The position numbers were made by a program, and so were the translations under genes. Of a stretch of 64,000 nucleotides of DNA, positions 46,084 to 56,088 are shown one piece after another (positions within the stretch are counted from its first letter, which is position 1; every line of letters starts with the position of its first letter). The stretch is taken from contig OY829843.1 of assembly GCA_963691885.1 (NCBI GenBank), positions 372,001-436,000 on the forward strand. Direction: 5' to 3'. The stretch comes from G963691885 sp963691885 (GTDB taxonomy: Bacteria > Pseudomonadota > Alphaproteobacteria > UBA8366 > Aestuariispiraceae). The notes under the pieces are model-generated. The model was not told where the DNA came from. It worked only from the letters and a program-made list of their open reading frames with translations, and ran no database searches.

Positions 46084-46506
46084 TCAGCCCGTGATCTCGC
46101 TGCCAGCGAAGAAGAACGCAATTTCTTCGGCTGCGGTTTCAGGTGCATCAGAACCATGCACGGAATTTGCCTCAACAGATTCGCCATAGAGCTTGCGCAC
46201 GGTGCCATCATCGGCATTTGCCGGGTTGGTTGCACCCATCACCTCACGGTTTTTAGCGATCGCGCCTTCGCCTTCGAGAACCTGAACCACCACCGGGCCA
46301 GAGGTCATGAAGCTGACGAGGTCGTTAAAGAACGCACGCTCGCGGTGAACGCCATAGAATGTCTCGGCCATTTCTGTCGTCAGACGCACGCGCTTCTGTG
46401 CAACGATCCGCAGACCGGCATCTTCAAACATAGCGTTGATTTTGCCTGTCAGATTGCGGCGTGTGGCGTCCGGTTTAATAATCGAAAAAGTCCGTTCGAT
46501 ACCCAT
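46084..46506 (-). CDS. ndk: Nucleoside diphosphate kinase
   Basis: A 140-residue enzyme that transfers the gamma-phosphate of ATP to other nucleoside diphosphates through a phosphohistidine. The active His is in SVHGSDAPE (about residue 117), and the family start IERTFSIIKPDATRR is present. AAGGGAC precedes ATG 46506. A strong terminator follows, so it is a single-gene unit. Confidence 0.98.
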   Translation of the reverse strand: MGIERTFSIIKPDATRRNLTGKINAMFEDAGLRIVAQKRVRLTTEMAETFYGVHRERAFFNDLVSFMTSGPVVVQVLEGEGAIAKNREVMGATNPANADDGTVRKLYGESVEANSVHGSDAPETAAEEIAFFFAGSEITG

Positions 46507-46843
46507 TGATTTAGTCCCTTTGTTGATGATCTCACTGCTTCACCGCGGTTCGCCATTCAGGCGGTCCGTATGGCCCTGTGCCTGTTGCGGGACCCGAGGC
46601 CCTCGCAACGCCTGCCACAGAGCAAGGTGAAGTGTGGAAATGTCTGTCTGTACTCTTCCTGTTTTCGCTTTTTTCAGCGGTTAGGCGGCGCTTATAGACG
46701 GCGTTCCGCCTTCCCGCAAGCCCAAGAAACGCGACCGACAGAATTGCCAAATTCAAATTCGAGACAAACCCGCTTTTGGATCGGAAGCACTTTGCCAGCC
46801 CCGTTCAGACATGTTACGTGGCGCGAGAGGAATTCTGGATGCG
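46507..46843. other. ndk/ABC-F divergent intergenic region
   Basis: These 337 bases hold no coding region I can support and no tRNA-like fold. They must hold the divergent promoters of ndk and the ABC-F gene; no strong sigma-70 pair stands out by eye. A GAGAGG ribosome-binding-like run lies near 46825-46835. Confidence 0.6.
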
Positions 46844-48742
46844 ATGCTGACACTTAACGACATCTCCCATCATATCGGCGGACGCCTGCTGTTCGATCAG
46901 GCGAGCGCGCAGATCGGTGATCGCCAGAAAGTCGGTCTTGTTGGCCGGAACGGGGCCGGAAAATCGACTTTGTTACGTCTGATTTCAGGCGAAATGGCAC
47001 TTGATAACGGGACCATCGAACTGGCCAACAGGCGCAGGATTGGCTCTGTCGCTCAGGAAGTTCCAGCAGGTCCGACACCGCTTGTTGATGTTGTTCTGGA
47101 AGCCGATACCGAGCGAACATCACTCCTTGCAGAGGCGGAGACCGCGACGGATCCAAACCGGATCGCCGAAATCCATACAAGGCTTGCCGATATTGAGGCG
47201 CATTCAGCGCCGGCGCGTGCCTCGGCCATTCTAGCGGGTCTGGGGTTCAGCGAGGCGGACCAAACCCGCCCTGTATCGGACTTTTCAGGGGGATGGCGCA
47301 TGCGGGTGGCGCTCGCCGCCGCCCTTTTTGCAAAGCCGGACTTTCTGCTGCTTGATGAGCCGACAAACCACCTGGATCTAGAAGCCGCACTCTGGCTGGA
47401 AACCTATCTTGCGAGTTATCCCTTTGGACTGATCCTTGTGAGCCACGACCGGGAGATCCTGAACAAGATCCCCGACTTCATCCTGCATCTGGATCAGGGG
47501 AAACTGACACGATATGCCGGTGGGTATGACCGCTTTGAACGCACACGGAACGAACAACAGGCCAGACAATCAGCGCTGTATTCGAGGCAACAGGAACAGC
47601 GACGACACATTCAGGCATTTGTCGATCGGTTCAAAGCAAAAGCCTCCAAGGCGAAGCAGGCCCAAAGCCGCCTGAAAATGCTAGAGCGGATGGAGCCGAT
47701 CGCTGCCATCAATGAAGATCGCAGTATTTCCCTGACCCTCCCCAAACCTGAGCCACTGTCGCCCCCGGTCCTGGTGATCGAAGAGGGTGCCGTTGGATAC
47801 CAGCCCGAAACGCCCATTCTGACAAAGCTAGAAGTCCGTATCGATATGGATGACCGGATTGCCCTGTTGGGCGCCAATGGTAACGGAAAGACGACGTTGC
47901 TGCGTCTGCTGGCGGGGCGTCTGAAACTGGGTGACGGTCGGATGCGATCTTCGTCAAAGCTGGAAGTTGGTTATTTCGCCCAATCCCAACTTGATGAGTT
48001 GGATGGTGACCTTACCGCCCTGGATCATCTCAAAAAGCTCGAACCGATGACCACGGAGCAGAACCTTCGTAATCACCTGGGCAGCTTTGCGTTTACCCAG
48101 CAGAAGGCCGAGGTGAAGATCAACAATCTATCGGGCGGGGAAAAGGCCCGGCTCGCACTCGCCGTCATATGCAGGCGCCACCCCCATATCCTGCTGCTTG
48201 ATGAGCCCACGAACCATCTCGACATCGATACCAGACAGGTCTTGATCCAGGCGCTCGCAGAGTTCGAGGGCGCTGTGATCCTGACCAGTCACGATCCGCA
48301 TCTGGTTGCCGCAACCGCAGACCGCCTGTGGCTGGTTGCCGAGGGGACGTTGAGCCCGTTTGACGGCGATCTTGATCAGTATAAGAGGCATCTGTTTGAG
48401 CAACGCCGCGCAGAGAAACAGGCCACGAGATCCGACAAAAGGGCCGGCGCACCAGAACAGACGCAAAAGCGTGACGATCGCAAAGCACGGGCCGCTGTCA
48501 GGGCTGCTCTTGCGCCCCTGCGCAGCCGCATCAAAAAGCTTGAAACCCAAATTGAGACCGAAACCGGCAAACAGGAACGGCTACACCACAAACTCAGCCT
48601 GCCGGAAACCTATGATGGTCCACCTGCAGAATTGACAAAGCTTCAGCGCCAGGCAGCTGATGTTGCTTCAACGCTGGAAACCCTGGAACTGGAATGGCTG
48701 GAAGCATCCGAGGAACTGGAAAAAGCGCAGGAAAGCGCCTGA
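46844..48742 (+). CDS. ABC-F ATPase (Uup/YheS-like)
   Basis: A 632-residue cytosolic protein of two ABC ATPase domains without membrane helices. Domain 1 has Walker A GRNGAGKST, signature FSGGW and Walker B LLLDEPTNHLDLE. Domain 2 has GANGNGKTT, LSGGE and LLLDEPTNHLDID. They are joined by a P-site tRNA-interaction linker (about 235-300, rich in Arg/Gln). A C-terminal coiled coil (about 540-630) is Lys/Glu/Gln-rich. ABC-F proteins bind the ribosomal E site and rescue or tune translation; in the Uup/YheS group the exact job varies. ATG 46844 follows GAGAGG; an upstream in-frame start is less likely. Confidence 0.95.
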   Translation: MLTLNDISHHIGGRLLFDQASAQIGDRQKVGLVGRNGAGKSTLLRLISGEMALDNGTIELANRRRIGSVAQEVPAGPTPLVDVVLEADTERTSLLAEAETATDPNRIAEIHTRLADIEAHSAPARASAILAGLGFSEADQTRPVSDFSGGWRMRVALAAALFAKPDFLLLDEPTNHLDLEAALWLETYLASYPFGLILVSHDREILNKIPDFILHLDQGKLTRYAGGYDRFERTRNEQQARQSALYSRQQEQRRHIQAFVDRFKAKASKAKQAQSRLKMLERMEPIAAINEDRSISLTLPKPEPLSPPVLVIEEGAVGYQPETPILTKLEVRIDMDDRIALLGANGNGKTTLLRLLAGRLKLGDGRMRSSSKLEVGYFAQSQLDELDGDLTALDHLKKLEPMTTEQNLRNHLGSFAFTQQKAEVKINNLSGGEKARLALAVICRRHPHILLLDEPTNHLDIDTRQVLIQALAEFEGAVILTSHDPHLVAATADRLWLVAEGTLSPFDGDLDQYKRHLFEQRRAEKQATRSDKRAGAPEQTQKRDDRKARAAVRAALAPLRSRIKKLETQIETETGKQERLHHKLSLPETYDGPPAELTKLQRQAADVASTLETLELEWLEASEELEKAQESA

Positions 48743-48769
48743 CTGAAATGTATTCCCACCGGCAAACTT

Positions 48770-49213
48770 CTACTCCGGGACAACCGGTGCGCAGGAGTAG
48801 AACTTCGTCTGAACAATGCCGCCGCCTGGTGGCAGAGCCGATGTATAGGCCTGCCCGTTGCTGAACTGCATCACGGTGCCGCCGGATTCCCCGAACAGAA
48901 GCGTCGAGACGCGATCCTTGCGATCCATTGTTTTTGCGGTAATCGGAACATACCCTTTGCCGGTACTCGTTTCCGTAACAACCACGCGGTCCGTGAAATC
49001 GATATAGAGATCAGAGGTGCGTCTAGGCTTATCGACGCGGCATCTTTCACCCAGGGGCCCGGCGCAGGCTGCCTCAATCGGGACCTGAGCACATTCCCAC
49101 CGGTCGGAGATATTCCACATTGGTCCGTCTGGAACATCATCAGCCGCAAACACGGCGGACGAGAACAAAGCGAAAAGCGGAGCGAACCCCAATACAACTA
49201 GGCGTCTATACAA
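48770..49213 (-). CDS. Secreted protein of unknown function
   Basis: A 147-residue protein with a classical signal peptide ending SAVFA-ADD. I place the start at TTG 49213, since it gives a short basic n-region (YRR) and follows AGGGA. The frame is open to 49306. The mature part has four or five Cys, including pairs in WECAQVPIEAACAG and ERCRVDK that could form disulfides. I do not recognise the family. It lies between ABC-F (convergent) and holC. Confidence 0.65.
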   Translation of the reverse strand: MYRRLVVLGFAPLFALFSSAVFAADDVPDGPMWNISDRWECAQVPIEAACAGPLGERCRVDKPRRTSDLYIDFTDRVVVTETSTGKGYVPITAKTMDRKDRVSTLLFGESGGTVMQFSNGQAYTSALPPGGGIVQTKFYSCAPVVPE

Positions 49214-49330
49214 CGAACAGTATCCCTGCAACCCGATGATTTCTTTTCTAGAAGCTAATGTAGGGGCGATAAAAAGATCCGACAACAGTAGGGGCAGCAT
49301 ATACACAAATACTTGAAGGGATCGGTCCGT

Positions 49331-49804
49331 TCAGTTGGTTTCACCACCATCGGTTTTGCGTTTCATTTCCCAGCCGCCGGCTTCGCTCTGCTGCCAGTAG
49401 GAGAGGGTAAATCCGTCGTCTTTATAACGCTGCCACTGGCTCCTCGCCTTATTCAATTCTTCTGCATCGTTGCCGTTGAACAGAAGACAAACGAGGTCAT
49501 ATTGCCGACCTGCATCCGTGTCCGCGCCGTCTATCAAAAACAAAATCACCGCCCCATTAGGATTTTCATCTTCGAAAGTCAGCCAGATGGGTTGATCAGC
49601 GGCATGCCCCTCGGAATCTGTACCATGGGCCAGAAAAGACTCCTCGCGATAGGTCCAAAGGTGTCGATTAAGCGCCTGTATCCTGTCCGGCACCGGACTG
49701 CGAACCACACAACGCCAATCCCGTTCCAGGCTTTTTTCGAGCAGCACTGGCAAAACGGCGGTCAAGGGCTGACGCACCAGATGATAGAACCGAAATTCCG
49801 TCAA
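49331..49804 (-). CDS. holC: DNA polymerase III chi subunit
   Basis: A 157-residue accessory subunit of the replicative polymerase clamp loader that links it to single-strand binding protein. Typical pieces are EFRFYHLVRQPL and the ADQPIWLTFEDENPNGA segment. It starts with TTG 49804 after AAGG. It follows pepA on the same strand with about 56 bases between; the pepA-holC order is also seen in E. coli. Confidence 0.93.
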   Translation of the reverse strand: MTEFRFYHLVRQPLTAVLPVLLEKSLERDWRCVVRSPVPDRIQALNRHLWTYREESFLAHGTDSEGHAADQPIWLTFEDENPNGAVILFLIDGADTDAGRQYDLVCLLFNGNDAEELNKARSQWQRYKDDGFTLSYWQQSEAGGWEMKRKTDGGETN

Positions 49805-49860
49805 TGCCTTGCCGCCCTTTCCCGTGTGCTCGCGTCCCTCTGACCGAAGGTTACTTCGCT

Positions 49861-51336
49861 CTAACCTTCAAAATTGTCGGCAACAAACCGATTGAGAAGG
49901 CGCACGCCAAAGCCTGTACCGCCTTTCGGCACGGTTGGTTTGTCTTTTGCGGACCAGGTGACCCCGGCAATATCCAGATGGATCCAGGGCGTCTTGTTCA
50001 CAAACCGTTGCAGGAACTGGGCGGCCGTGATGGCCCCTGCAAACCGGCCACCAATATTTTTCATATCGGCACCATCAGTTTTCAGAAGGTCGTCATAGGC
50101 CTGTGCCAGTGGCATCCGCCACACTTTCTCGCCGGAGGCCGTACCAGCCGCGGCGAGCTTTTCCGAAAGCCCGTCATCATTGCTGAAGAAACCGGCATAT
50201 TCGGTGCCCAGCGACACCATCATGGCCCCGGTAAGCGTTGCCAGATCCACCATGAAACTGGGCTTGAACCGGTCTTGGGTGTACCAAAGGGCATCTGCCA
50301 GGACGAGGCGCCCCTCGGCGTCTGTGTTATGGATTTCAATTGTCTGACCAGACATCGAGGTCACAATGTCGCCCGGACGCTGGGCGTTCCCGTCGGGCAT
50401 GTTTTCCACCAGGCCGATCACGCCAATCACATTGGACTTTGCCTTGCGCTCTGCCAGGGCGCGCATCAAACCGACAACCACACCGGCACCACCCATATCC
50501 CATTTCATTTCTTCCATGCCGGGACCGGGTTTCAGGGAAATACCGCCAGTGTCAAACGTCACACCTTTTCCGACAAAAGCAAGCGGGCGCTTATTGCGTC
50601 CACCGTTCCATGTCATGATCACCATCTGGCTCTCACGGATCGATCCCTGGCCGACACCCAGCAGGGCGCCCATGCCCAACTTTTCCATTTTCTTTTCATT
50701 CAGGATTTCGACCTTTACGCCGAGCTTTTCGAGCTTCTTGACCTCTGCCGCAAAGCTTGCCGGATACAGTATATTCGGCGGTTCCGATACCAACTCACGG
50801 GTCATGAAAACACCCTGGGCAACACTGTCGAGGGATTTGAAATCGCGTCGTGCGGCGGTTGCGCCGTCAACCACGATGGCCATTTTTGTCAGCGTGGGCT
50901 TTTGTTCCGGCTTTTCTTGCGTGCGATACTTGTCAAAACGATAGGAACGCAGCCGCGCGCCATAGGCTATATCGGCTGCAATTTGCGGCAGATTGTCACC
51001 GCCCGCATCAATATGCCAGGCGACTTCCTTTTCCCCGGCGCCATTGAGGGCCGCAAATACCGCGCCCCCCATATCCTGACAATCCAGTTCACTGAGCGGC
51101 GCATCCCCGAGCCCTAGCAGAATAATACGGGAAACCGTCATATTTGCCGGCGCGATAACATGCAGCATTTGGTTCTTTTTACCCGAAAAACGGTCATTTT
51201 TCATCGCCCGACCAAGTGCACCATCGGTCCGCGCGTCCAGTTCCTGAGCCGCCGGGGTCAGTTTGCGACCTGCTTCGACGCCAACGATGATGGCGCCCGA
51301 ATTGGCATTGGTCTTTTGTACGAAGGTGACTTTCAT
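49861..51336 (-). CDS. pepA: Leucyl aminopeptidase PepA
   Basis: A 491-residue M17 dimetal aminopeptidase that cuts N-terminal residues from peptides and, in E. coli, also binds DNA. Active-site pieces are VGKGVTFDTGGISLKPG, DMGGAGVVVGLMRAL, NTDAEGRLVLADALWY (the family signature) and GAMMVSLG. It is divergent from lptF. The same pepA/lptFG divergence exists in E. coli. Confidence 0.96.
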   Translation of the reverse strand: MKVTFVQKTNANSGAIIVGVEAGRKLTPAAQELDARTDGALGRAMKNDRFSGKKNQMLHVIAPANMTVSRIILLGLGDAPLSELDCQDMGGAVFAALNGAGEKEVAWHIDAGGDNLPQIAADIAYGARLRSYRFDKYRTQEKPEQKPTLTKMAIVVDGATAARRDFKSLDSVAQGVFMTRELVSEPPNILYPASFAAEVKKLEKLGVKVEILNEKKMEKLGMGALLGVGQGSIRESQMVIMTWNGGRNKRPLAFVGKGVTFDTGGISLKPGPGMEEMKWDMGGAGVVVGLMRALAERKAKSNVIGVIGLVENMPDGNAQRPGDIVTSMSGQTIEIHNTDAEGRLVLADALWYTQDRFKPSFMVDLATLTGAMMVSLGTEYAGFFSNDDGLSEKLAAAGTASGEKVWRMPLAQAYDDLLKTDGADMKNIGGRFAGAITAAQFLQRFVNKTPWIHLDIAGVTWSAKDKPTVPKGGTGFGVRLLNRFVADNFEG

Positions 51337-51634
51337 ATTGGCCTGCCTGTCCTTGTTGTCCTGTGTTTCATCGCGTGTTTATACGTTTAATGCCGGGATT
51401 ACACTATGCAAAGAGTTTACGATAGTTCCAGCGCCTCAATTATTCGGTGTCGCCTATTGTGACAGAATTGGCACAGCCGGGACATGTCCAGATCCAAGGC
51501 TGTCCACACGTGCGGCCATGCGATGACACGGAATTGACGTGCATCGCCTTCTTCAATTTGCTAAATCCCATGATAACAAGGGATTAAGGCAGAACTCTGT
51601 ATCCCAGATTTACTGATTTTTGAGAGCGGAACGA

Positions 51635-52774
51635 ATGAATGCAATCATCCGCCATATGACCGTTCAAATCCTTGTCGTGACTTTCACGGCAAGTGCGGTT
51701 CTCTGCGCGGCCATTGTTCTGCAGCAATCCGTTCGGTTTGTGGATCTGATCGTCAATCGCGGCCTGCCGGTGAGTGATTTCGGGTATCTGGCCCTGCTGA
51801 TGGTGCCCCGCTTCCTCGCCGTGGTTCTGCCGATCGCGGTGTTTGGTGCGACCTTGTTCACCTATATGCGCATGCAGAATGGCAGCGAATTGGTCGTGCT
51901 GCGGGCAGCTGGCATGAACTCGGCAAACCTTGCAAAGCCTGGCCTGATCGCCGCTTTTTGGGTCATGCTGATCAGCATGGTTTTCTCCCTATACCTGATG
52001 CCACTCTCGTCCCAGACATTGCGACAGTATCTCTTTGAAGCGCGGTCCGCGCTGTCTTCCCTTCTGATCAAGGAAGGACAGTTCAACGTTTTGCGCGACG
52101 ATCTTACTGTCTATGCCCGGGAAAAGGCGGCAAACGGCGATATTCTGGGGATCCTGATCCACTCAAAACAAAGTAACGGTCAAAAAGTCACTGTAATGGC
52201 CGAACGCGGTGCCCTGGTTGAGTCGGCCCGCGGCGGCCGCCTGCTTCTGGTTGATGGCAGCCAGCAAACCTTCGAGGATGGCGAAGTACACAAGATCGAT
52301 TTCGACGAATACACATTTGATCTTGTCGAAGATGATACAGCGGCCGAGGCGCGATGGGCGGAACCGAGAGAGCGCTTTTTGCCTGATCTTCTGTTTGCTG
52401 CTGACACCCCTACGAACAATCACTACCGAAAGAAACTGGTCGCGGAGGGTCATAACCGAATTCTGCAACCCATTATGGCCATGAGCTACACAATGTTGGC
52501 GCTCTATTTTCTTTTGAACTCAACCTTCACCAGACGCGGTCAGTCAAAACCACTCGGATATGCCGTCGCCAGCATGGTGACCCTTCTGGTCCTGAACCTG
52601 TCACTTGTGTCAGGGGCCAGCAAAAGCAGTGCCCTCATCATCCCGATGTATCTAACCGCATTTGGTCCTATTCTGTTTGGCTTCATCGCCTTGGTTCTTC
52701 CAAAGAAACACAAACGCAGAACCCGAGCCGAAGTGTTGGGAGCCGATCCACAACACGAACCGGTTGGTGGATAG
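51635..52774 (+). CDS. lptF: LPS export permease LptF
   Basis: A 379-residue inner-membrane subunit of the LptB2FG ABC transporter that pulls LPS from the membrane. Pieces are the N-terminal transmembrane group ILVVTFTASAVLCAAIVLQQSVRFVDLI (as separate helices), the jellyroll periplasmic domain (about 130-260) and a C-terminal helix pair. ATG 51635 follows AGCGGA; TTG 51620 is in frame. lptG starts four bases after the stop. Confidence 0.95.
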   Translation: MNAIIRHMTVQILVVTFTASAVLCAAIVLQQSVRFVDLIVNRGLPVSDFGYLALLMVPRFLAVVLPIAVFGATLFTYMRMQNGSELVVLRAAGMNSANLAKPGLIAAFWVMLISMVFSLYLMPLSSQTLRQYLFEARSALSSLLIKEGQFNVLRDDLTVYAREKAANGDILGILIHSKQSNGQKVTVMAERGALVESARGGRLLLVDGSQQTFEDGEVHKIDFDEYTFDLVEDDTAAEARWAEPRERFLPDLLFAADTPTNNHYRKKLVAEGHNRILQPIMAMSYTMLALYFLLNSTFTRRGQSKPLGYAVASMVTLLVLNLSLVSGASKSSALIIPMYLTAFGPILFGFIALVLPKKHKRRTRAEVLGADPQHEPVGG

Positions 52775-52778
52775 CCAG

Positions 52779-53873
52779 ATGTTTTTCTCAAACACAATCT
52801 CGCGCTATCTCGGCCGACAATACCTGATCTGGTTTCTGTCGGTACTGTTCGTGTTCATTTTTATTGTCGGCGTGTTCGATATTGTAGAACTTCTACGACG
52901 CGGTTCCGGCAAGGCTGACGTAACGCTTGGCATCATTCTGCAGATGTCCGCGCTGAAAATGCCGATCCTGATCCAGGATCTGACGCCCTTTGTCGTCTTG
53001 TTGAGTACCATGATGGCGTTTTGGCGGATGGCCAAAGCCAATGAACTGATCGTCGCCCGCGCCGCGGGCCTTTCCGCCTGGCAGATTGTTGCCCCCGTTC
53101 TGATCATTGCCTTTCTGGTCGGCGTCTTTCAAATCGCCGTTATCAACCCGTTCGCCGCGACTTTGAACGCGCAGTTCGAGAAGATCGAAACGCAGTATCT
53201 GCGCCAGCAGAAAAGCCAACTCGCACTCGCCAGAACCGGTTTCTGGTTGCGTCAGGGCGGCCTTACTGAAACTGCAGTCATACACGCCGAAACCGTCACG
53301 GGCGATGCTTTGACCCTGACGGATGTCATGGTGCTGCGTCTGGATGAACAGGAACGATTGATTGAGCGTCTGGACGCCGCAAGAGGACAGTTACAATCCG
53401 GATACTGGGAATTAAGCGACGTCATCATCTCGGCTGCGGATGGCCGGTCCCAGAATGCCGATACCTATCGGCTGACGACCGATTTAACATTCGACAAGGT
53501 TCGCGAAAGCTTCGCCTCCGCAGACACTGTTTCCATCTGGGAATTACCGGCCTTTATACAGACGCTACAGGATGCGGGGTTCAGCGCACTCGAACATCGC
53601 TTGAGATTCCACAGCTTGTTGTCTACACCCTTGTTGCTCTGTGCGATGGTCCTTGTGGCCTCACTGTTTTCACTGCGGGCAAACCAGCGCACCGGGGCAG
53701 CGTTCATGATTGTTGGCGGCATTGTGTGTGGTTTCGTGTTTTTCTTTGCATCTAAAATCGTTCACGCATTGGGCCTCTCAACAGGGGTGCCCGTGCTGTT
53801 TGCAGCCTGGATCCCGGCGGGTGTAATGACCATGTTGGGCGTCACAGCATTGCTGCATCTGGAGGACGGTTGA
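52779..53873 (+). CDS. lptG: LPS export permease LptG
   Basis: A 364-residue partner of LptF with the same fold. The N-terminal helices carry FSNTISRYLGRQYLIWFLSV and the conserved ELLRRG block, followed by ANELIVARAAGLSAWQI before a beta-jellyroll (about 150-270). The stop codon overlaps the lptD start by one base, so LptF, LptG and LptD are translated in series. Confidence 0.95.
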   Translation: MFFSNTISRYLGRQYLIWFLSVLFVFIFIVGVFDIVELLRRGSGKADVTLGIILQMSALKMPILIQDLTPFVVLLSTMMAFWRMAKANELIVARAAGLSAWQIVAPVLIIAFLVGVFQIAVINPFAATLNAQFEKIETQYLRQQKSQLALARTGFWLRQGGLTETAVIHAETVTGDALTLTDVMVLRLDEQERLIERLDAARGQLQSGYWELSDVIISAADGRSQNADTYRLTTDLTFDKVRESFASADTVSIWELPAFIQTLQDAGFSALEHRLRFHSLLSTPLLLCAMVLVASLFSLRANQRTGAAFMIVGGIVCGFVFFFASKIVHALGLSTGVPVLFAAWIPAGVMTMLGVTALLHLEDG

Positions 53874-56083
53874 TGGCCCGCACCGCTCTCTTCAAAACAA
53901 ATGGATCTATCGGTTCACTTATCGGGTTGGTGTTGCTGTCTTCAGTCTATTCTGGTGGGACGGCACATTCACAAGCCCTTGGCGACATCGCGGAAAATCC
54001 TGTTCTCGTCTCGGCGGATGAACTTTCCTTTGATCAGGAACTCGGCATTGTCACAGCCCGGGGTGGCGTTGAAATCGCGCAAGGGGAACGCATTCTTCTG
54101 GCGGATTCCCTGAGTTTTAACCAGAAAACCGATGTCCTGACCGCCAATGGAAATATCAAGATCCTTGAACCATCCGGTGAAGTCATCTTTGCGGATTACG
54201 TCGAACTTACCGATGAGATGCGTAACGGCATTATCGAACAAATTCGGGTCTTATTGAGTGACAACGCACGTCTGGCGGCCAATGGTGCCAGGCGAGAGGA
54301 CGGCAATCGCACCATTCTTGCCAAGGGGGTCTATTCGCCCTGTCTGGTCTGTCAGGAAGACCCGAACAGCGATCCGCTCTGGCAGGTCAAAGCGAACCGG
54401 GTCATTCATGATCAGCAAGAACAGGTCATTCAATACGAGGACGCGTTTCTTGAATTCTGGGGTGTCCCGGTCGTTTACACCCCCTACTTTCAGCACCCAG
54501 ATCCAACTGTCGAGCGCCGCACCGGGTTTCTTGTTCCGGACTATGGCACGAACTCAAACACAGGGTCCTTCGTTCGAGTGCCATACTTCTGGGCTATAGA
54601 TCAGGACCGTGACGCGACCATCGACCCGATCTATACAACCGACGACGGGCTGGTCTATTCAGGCGAATACCGACAACGGTTCAATTCGGGGCAAATCAAG
54701 GTAACCGGCAGCATGGCTATTGCTGATCGAACAATCGGTGATCAAAGGGTTGAGGAAGTAAAAGAAGATGAATTCCGGGGTCACGTCTTTGCCGAGGCGC
54801 GATTTGACATCGATGACACGTGGCGCGCCGGAGCAGACATAGAGAGATCCTCTGACAACACATATCTAAGACGTTTTGATTTCTTCGAGGGAAACAGCAA
54901 CGTCAATGAGACAAATGTATTCATTGAAGGGTTCAATGGAAGGAACTACGCCTCTGCGAATGGTTATCTCTTCCAGGATCTTAGGACTGGCCAACGGTCT
55001 GACGAGCCCCTTGTTTTGCCTCTTCTGGCATATAACGGACTGGGCGACCTCGACAATTACGGCGGAAGATGGTCGCTGGACACATCATATCGCTTCTTAG
55101 AGCAGAATGATCGCGCTGACAGTCATCGGGTATCAGCAAGTGCCGGATACGAAGTGCCCTATACACACGATCTAGGCTTCGTCGCGACGACTTCTGTGAA
55201 CTTAAGAATGGATGCCTACTACACAAACCATAACCGAAGTCGCGACGATTTCGGTCAGCTTGTCGAAGATGGCTATGAAGGACGTTTCAGACCAGAAATC
55301 AAATTCGATCTGCGTTATCCGTTGATTCGCCCGGATTCCAGTGGCGACGTCATTGTTGAGCCGATTGCTGCGTTCCTGGCTTCACCGAAGGGTGGCAACA
55401 GCAGCAATATTTCCAATGATGACAGCACGGTGGTTGAGATCGATGAATCCAACCTCTTCGATGTCAACAGGGTGCCTGGTCTCGACCGGGTGGAGGGCGG
55501 CCAACGGGTCGTTTATGGCCTGCGCGTCGCACGTAACTTTAACACAGGTGGGGCCGTTTCCGCTTTCATCGGACAGAGTCAGAAGCTGACTTCGGACGAA
55601 GAATTCAGCCGCGAGACCGGAATTGAGTCGGGACGCTCGGACATTGTTGGTCGGCTGGATATTCGCCCAACTCAGTACTTGGATGCGTTTTACCGGTTCC
55701 GGTATGATGAAGACAACAATATCGGCAACCGGAACGAATTGGGTTTTGTACTCGGTTCGGACGCCCTATCGCTCTCTGGCAACTACACATTTCTCCGTGA
55801 TGGCGCATCCATAAACGCCTCTCAATTGGATGAAGCAAGCCTGGCGATCAATGCACAGTGGGACGATTTTTGGCGGGTACGCGCAGCCTCAACACGTGAC
55901 CTCTCCTCCGGGGGCGGTGCGCTTGAACACAGCGCAGGTTTGATTTACGAGGATGAGTGCCTCATATTTGACCTGAATTACCGTCGGACATTCACTGGTA
56001 CAGTGGATGCAGAAGCATCTGAGGATGTTCTACTCAGATTAACCTTCAAGACGTTTACCGCCGTTGAAACGGGGTTGTTCTAA
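53873..56083 (+). CDS. lptD: LPS assembly outer-membrane protein LptD
   Basis: A 736-residue outer-membrane protein that inserts LPS into the outer leaflet together with LptE. The signal peptide ends near SHSQA. The N-terminal OstA/jellyroll domain has repeated LSFDQELGIVTARGGVEI and LSFNQKTDVLTANGNIKI units. A beta-barrel follows with many alternating aromatic strands and YTPYFQHPDPTVERRTGF. The Cys pair SPCLVC and a late Cys may form the disulfides needed for the plug. ATG 53873 follows TTG 53870; the latter has no better ribosome-binding site. Confidence 0.95.
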   Translation: MARTALFKTNGSIGSLIGLVLLSSVYSGGTAHSQALGDIAENPVLVSADELSFDQELGIVTARGGVEIAQGERILLADSLSFNQKTDVLTANGNIKILEPSGEVIFADYVELTDEMRNGIIEQIRVLLSDNARLAANGARREDGNRTILAKGVYSPCLVCQEDPNSDPLWQVKANRVIHDQQEQVIQYEDAFLEFWGVPVVYTPYFQHPDPTVERRTGFLVPDYGTNSNTGSFVRVPYFWAIDQDRDATIDPIYTTDDGLVYSGEYRQRFNSGQIKVTGSMAIADRTIGDQRVEEVKEDEFRGHVFAEARFDIDDTWRAGADIERSSDNTYLRRFDFFEGNSNVNETNVFIEGFNGRNYASANGYLFQDLRTGQRSDEPLVLPLLAYNGLGDLDNYGGRWSLDTSYRFLEQNDRADSHRVSASAGYEVPYTHDLGFVATTSVNLRMDAYYTNHNRSRDDFGQLVEDGYEGRFRPEIKFDLRYPLIRPDSSGDVIVEPIAAFLASPKGGNSSNISNDDSTVVEIDESNLFDVNRVPGLDRVEGGQRVVYGLRVARNFNTGGAVSAFIGQSQKLTSDEEFSRETGIESGRSDIVGRLDIRPTQYLDAFYRFRYDEDNNIGNRNELGFVLGSDALSLSGNYTFLRDGASINASQLDEASLAINAQWDDFWRVRAASTRDLSSGGGALEHSAGLIYEDECLIFDLNYRRTFTGTVDAEASEDVLLRLTFKTFTAVETGLF

Positions 56084-56088
56084 GCAAA

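Noticed and set aside
46507..46843. Possible tRNA or small RNA in the ndk/ABC-F gap
   Set aside because: No T-loop GGTTCGA-like box or acceptor-stem pairing could be found by eye.
49804..51117. Plus-strand open frame of 437 codons
   Set aside because: It lies opposite pepA, which has all M17 motifs; the shadow is His/Gly/Arg-rich without any domain.
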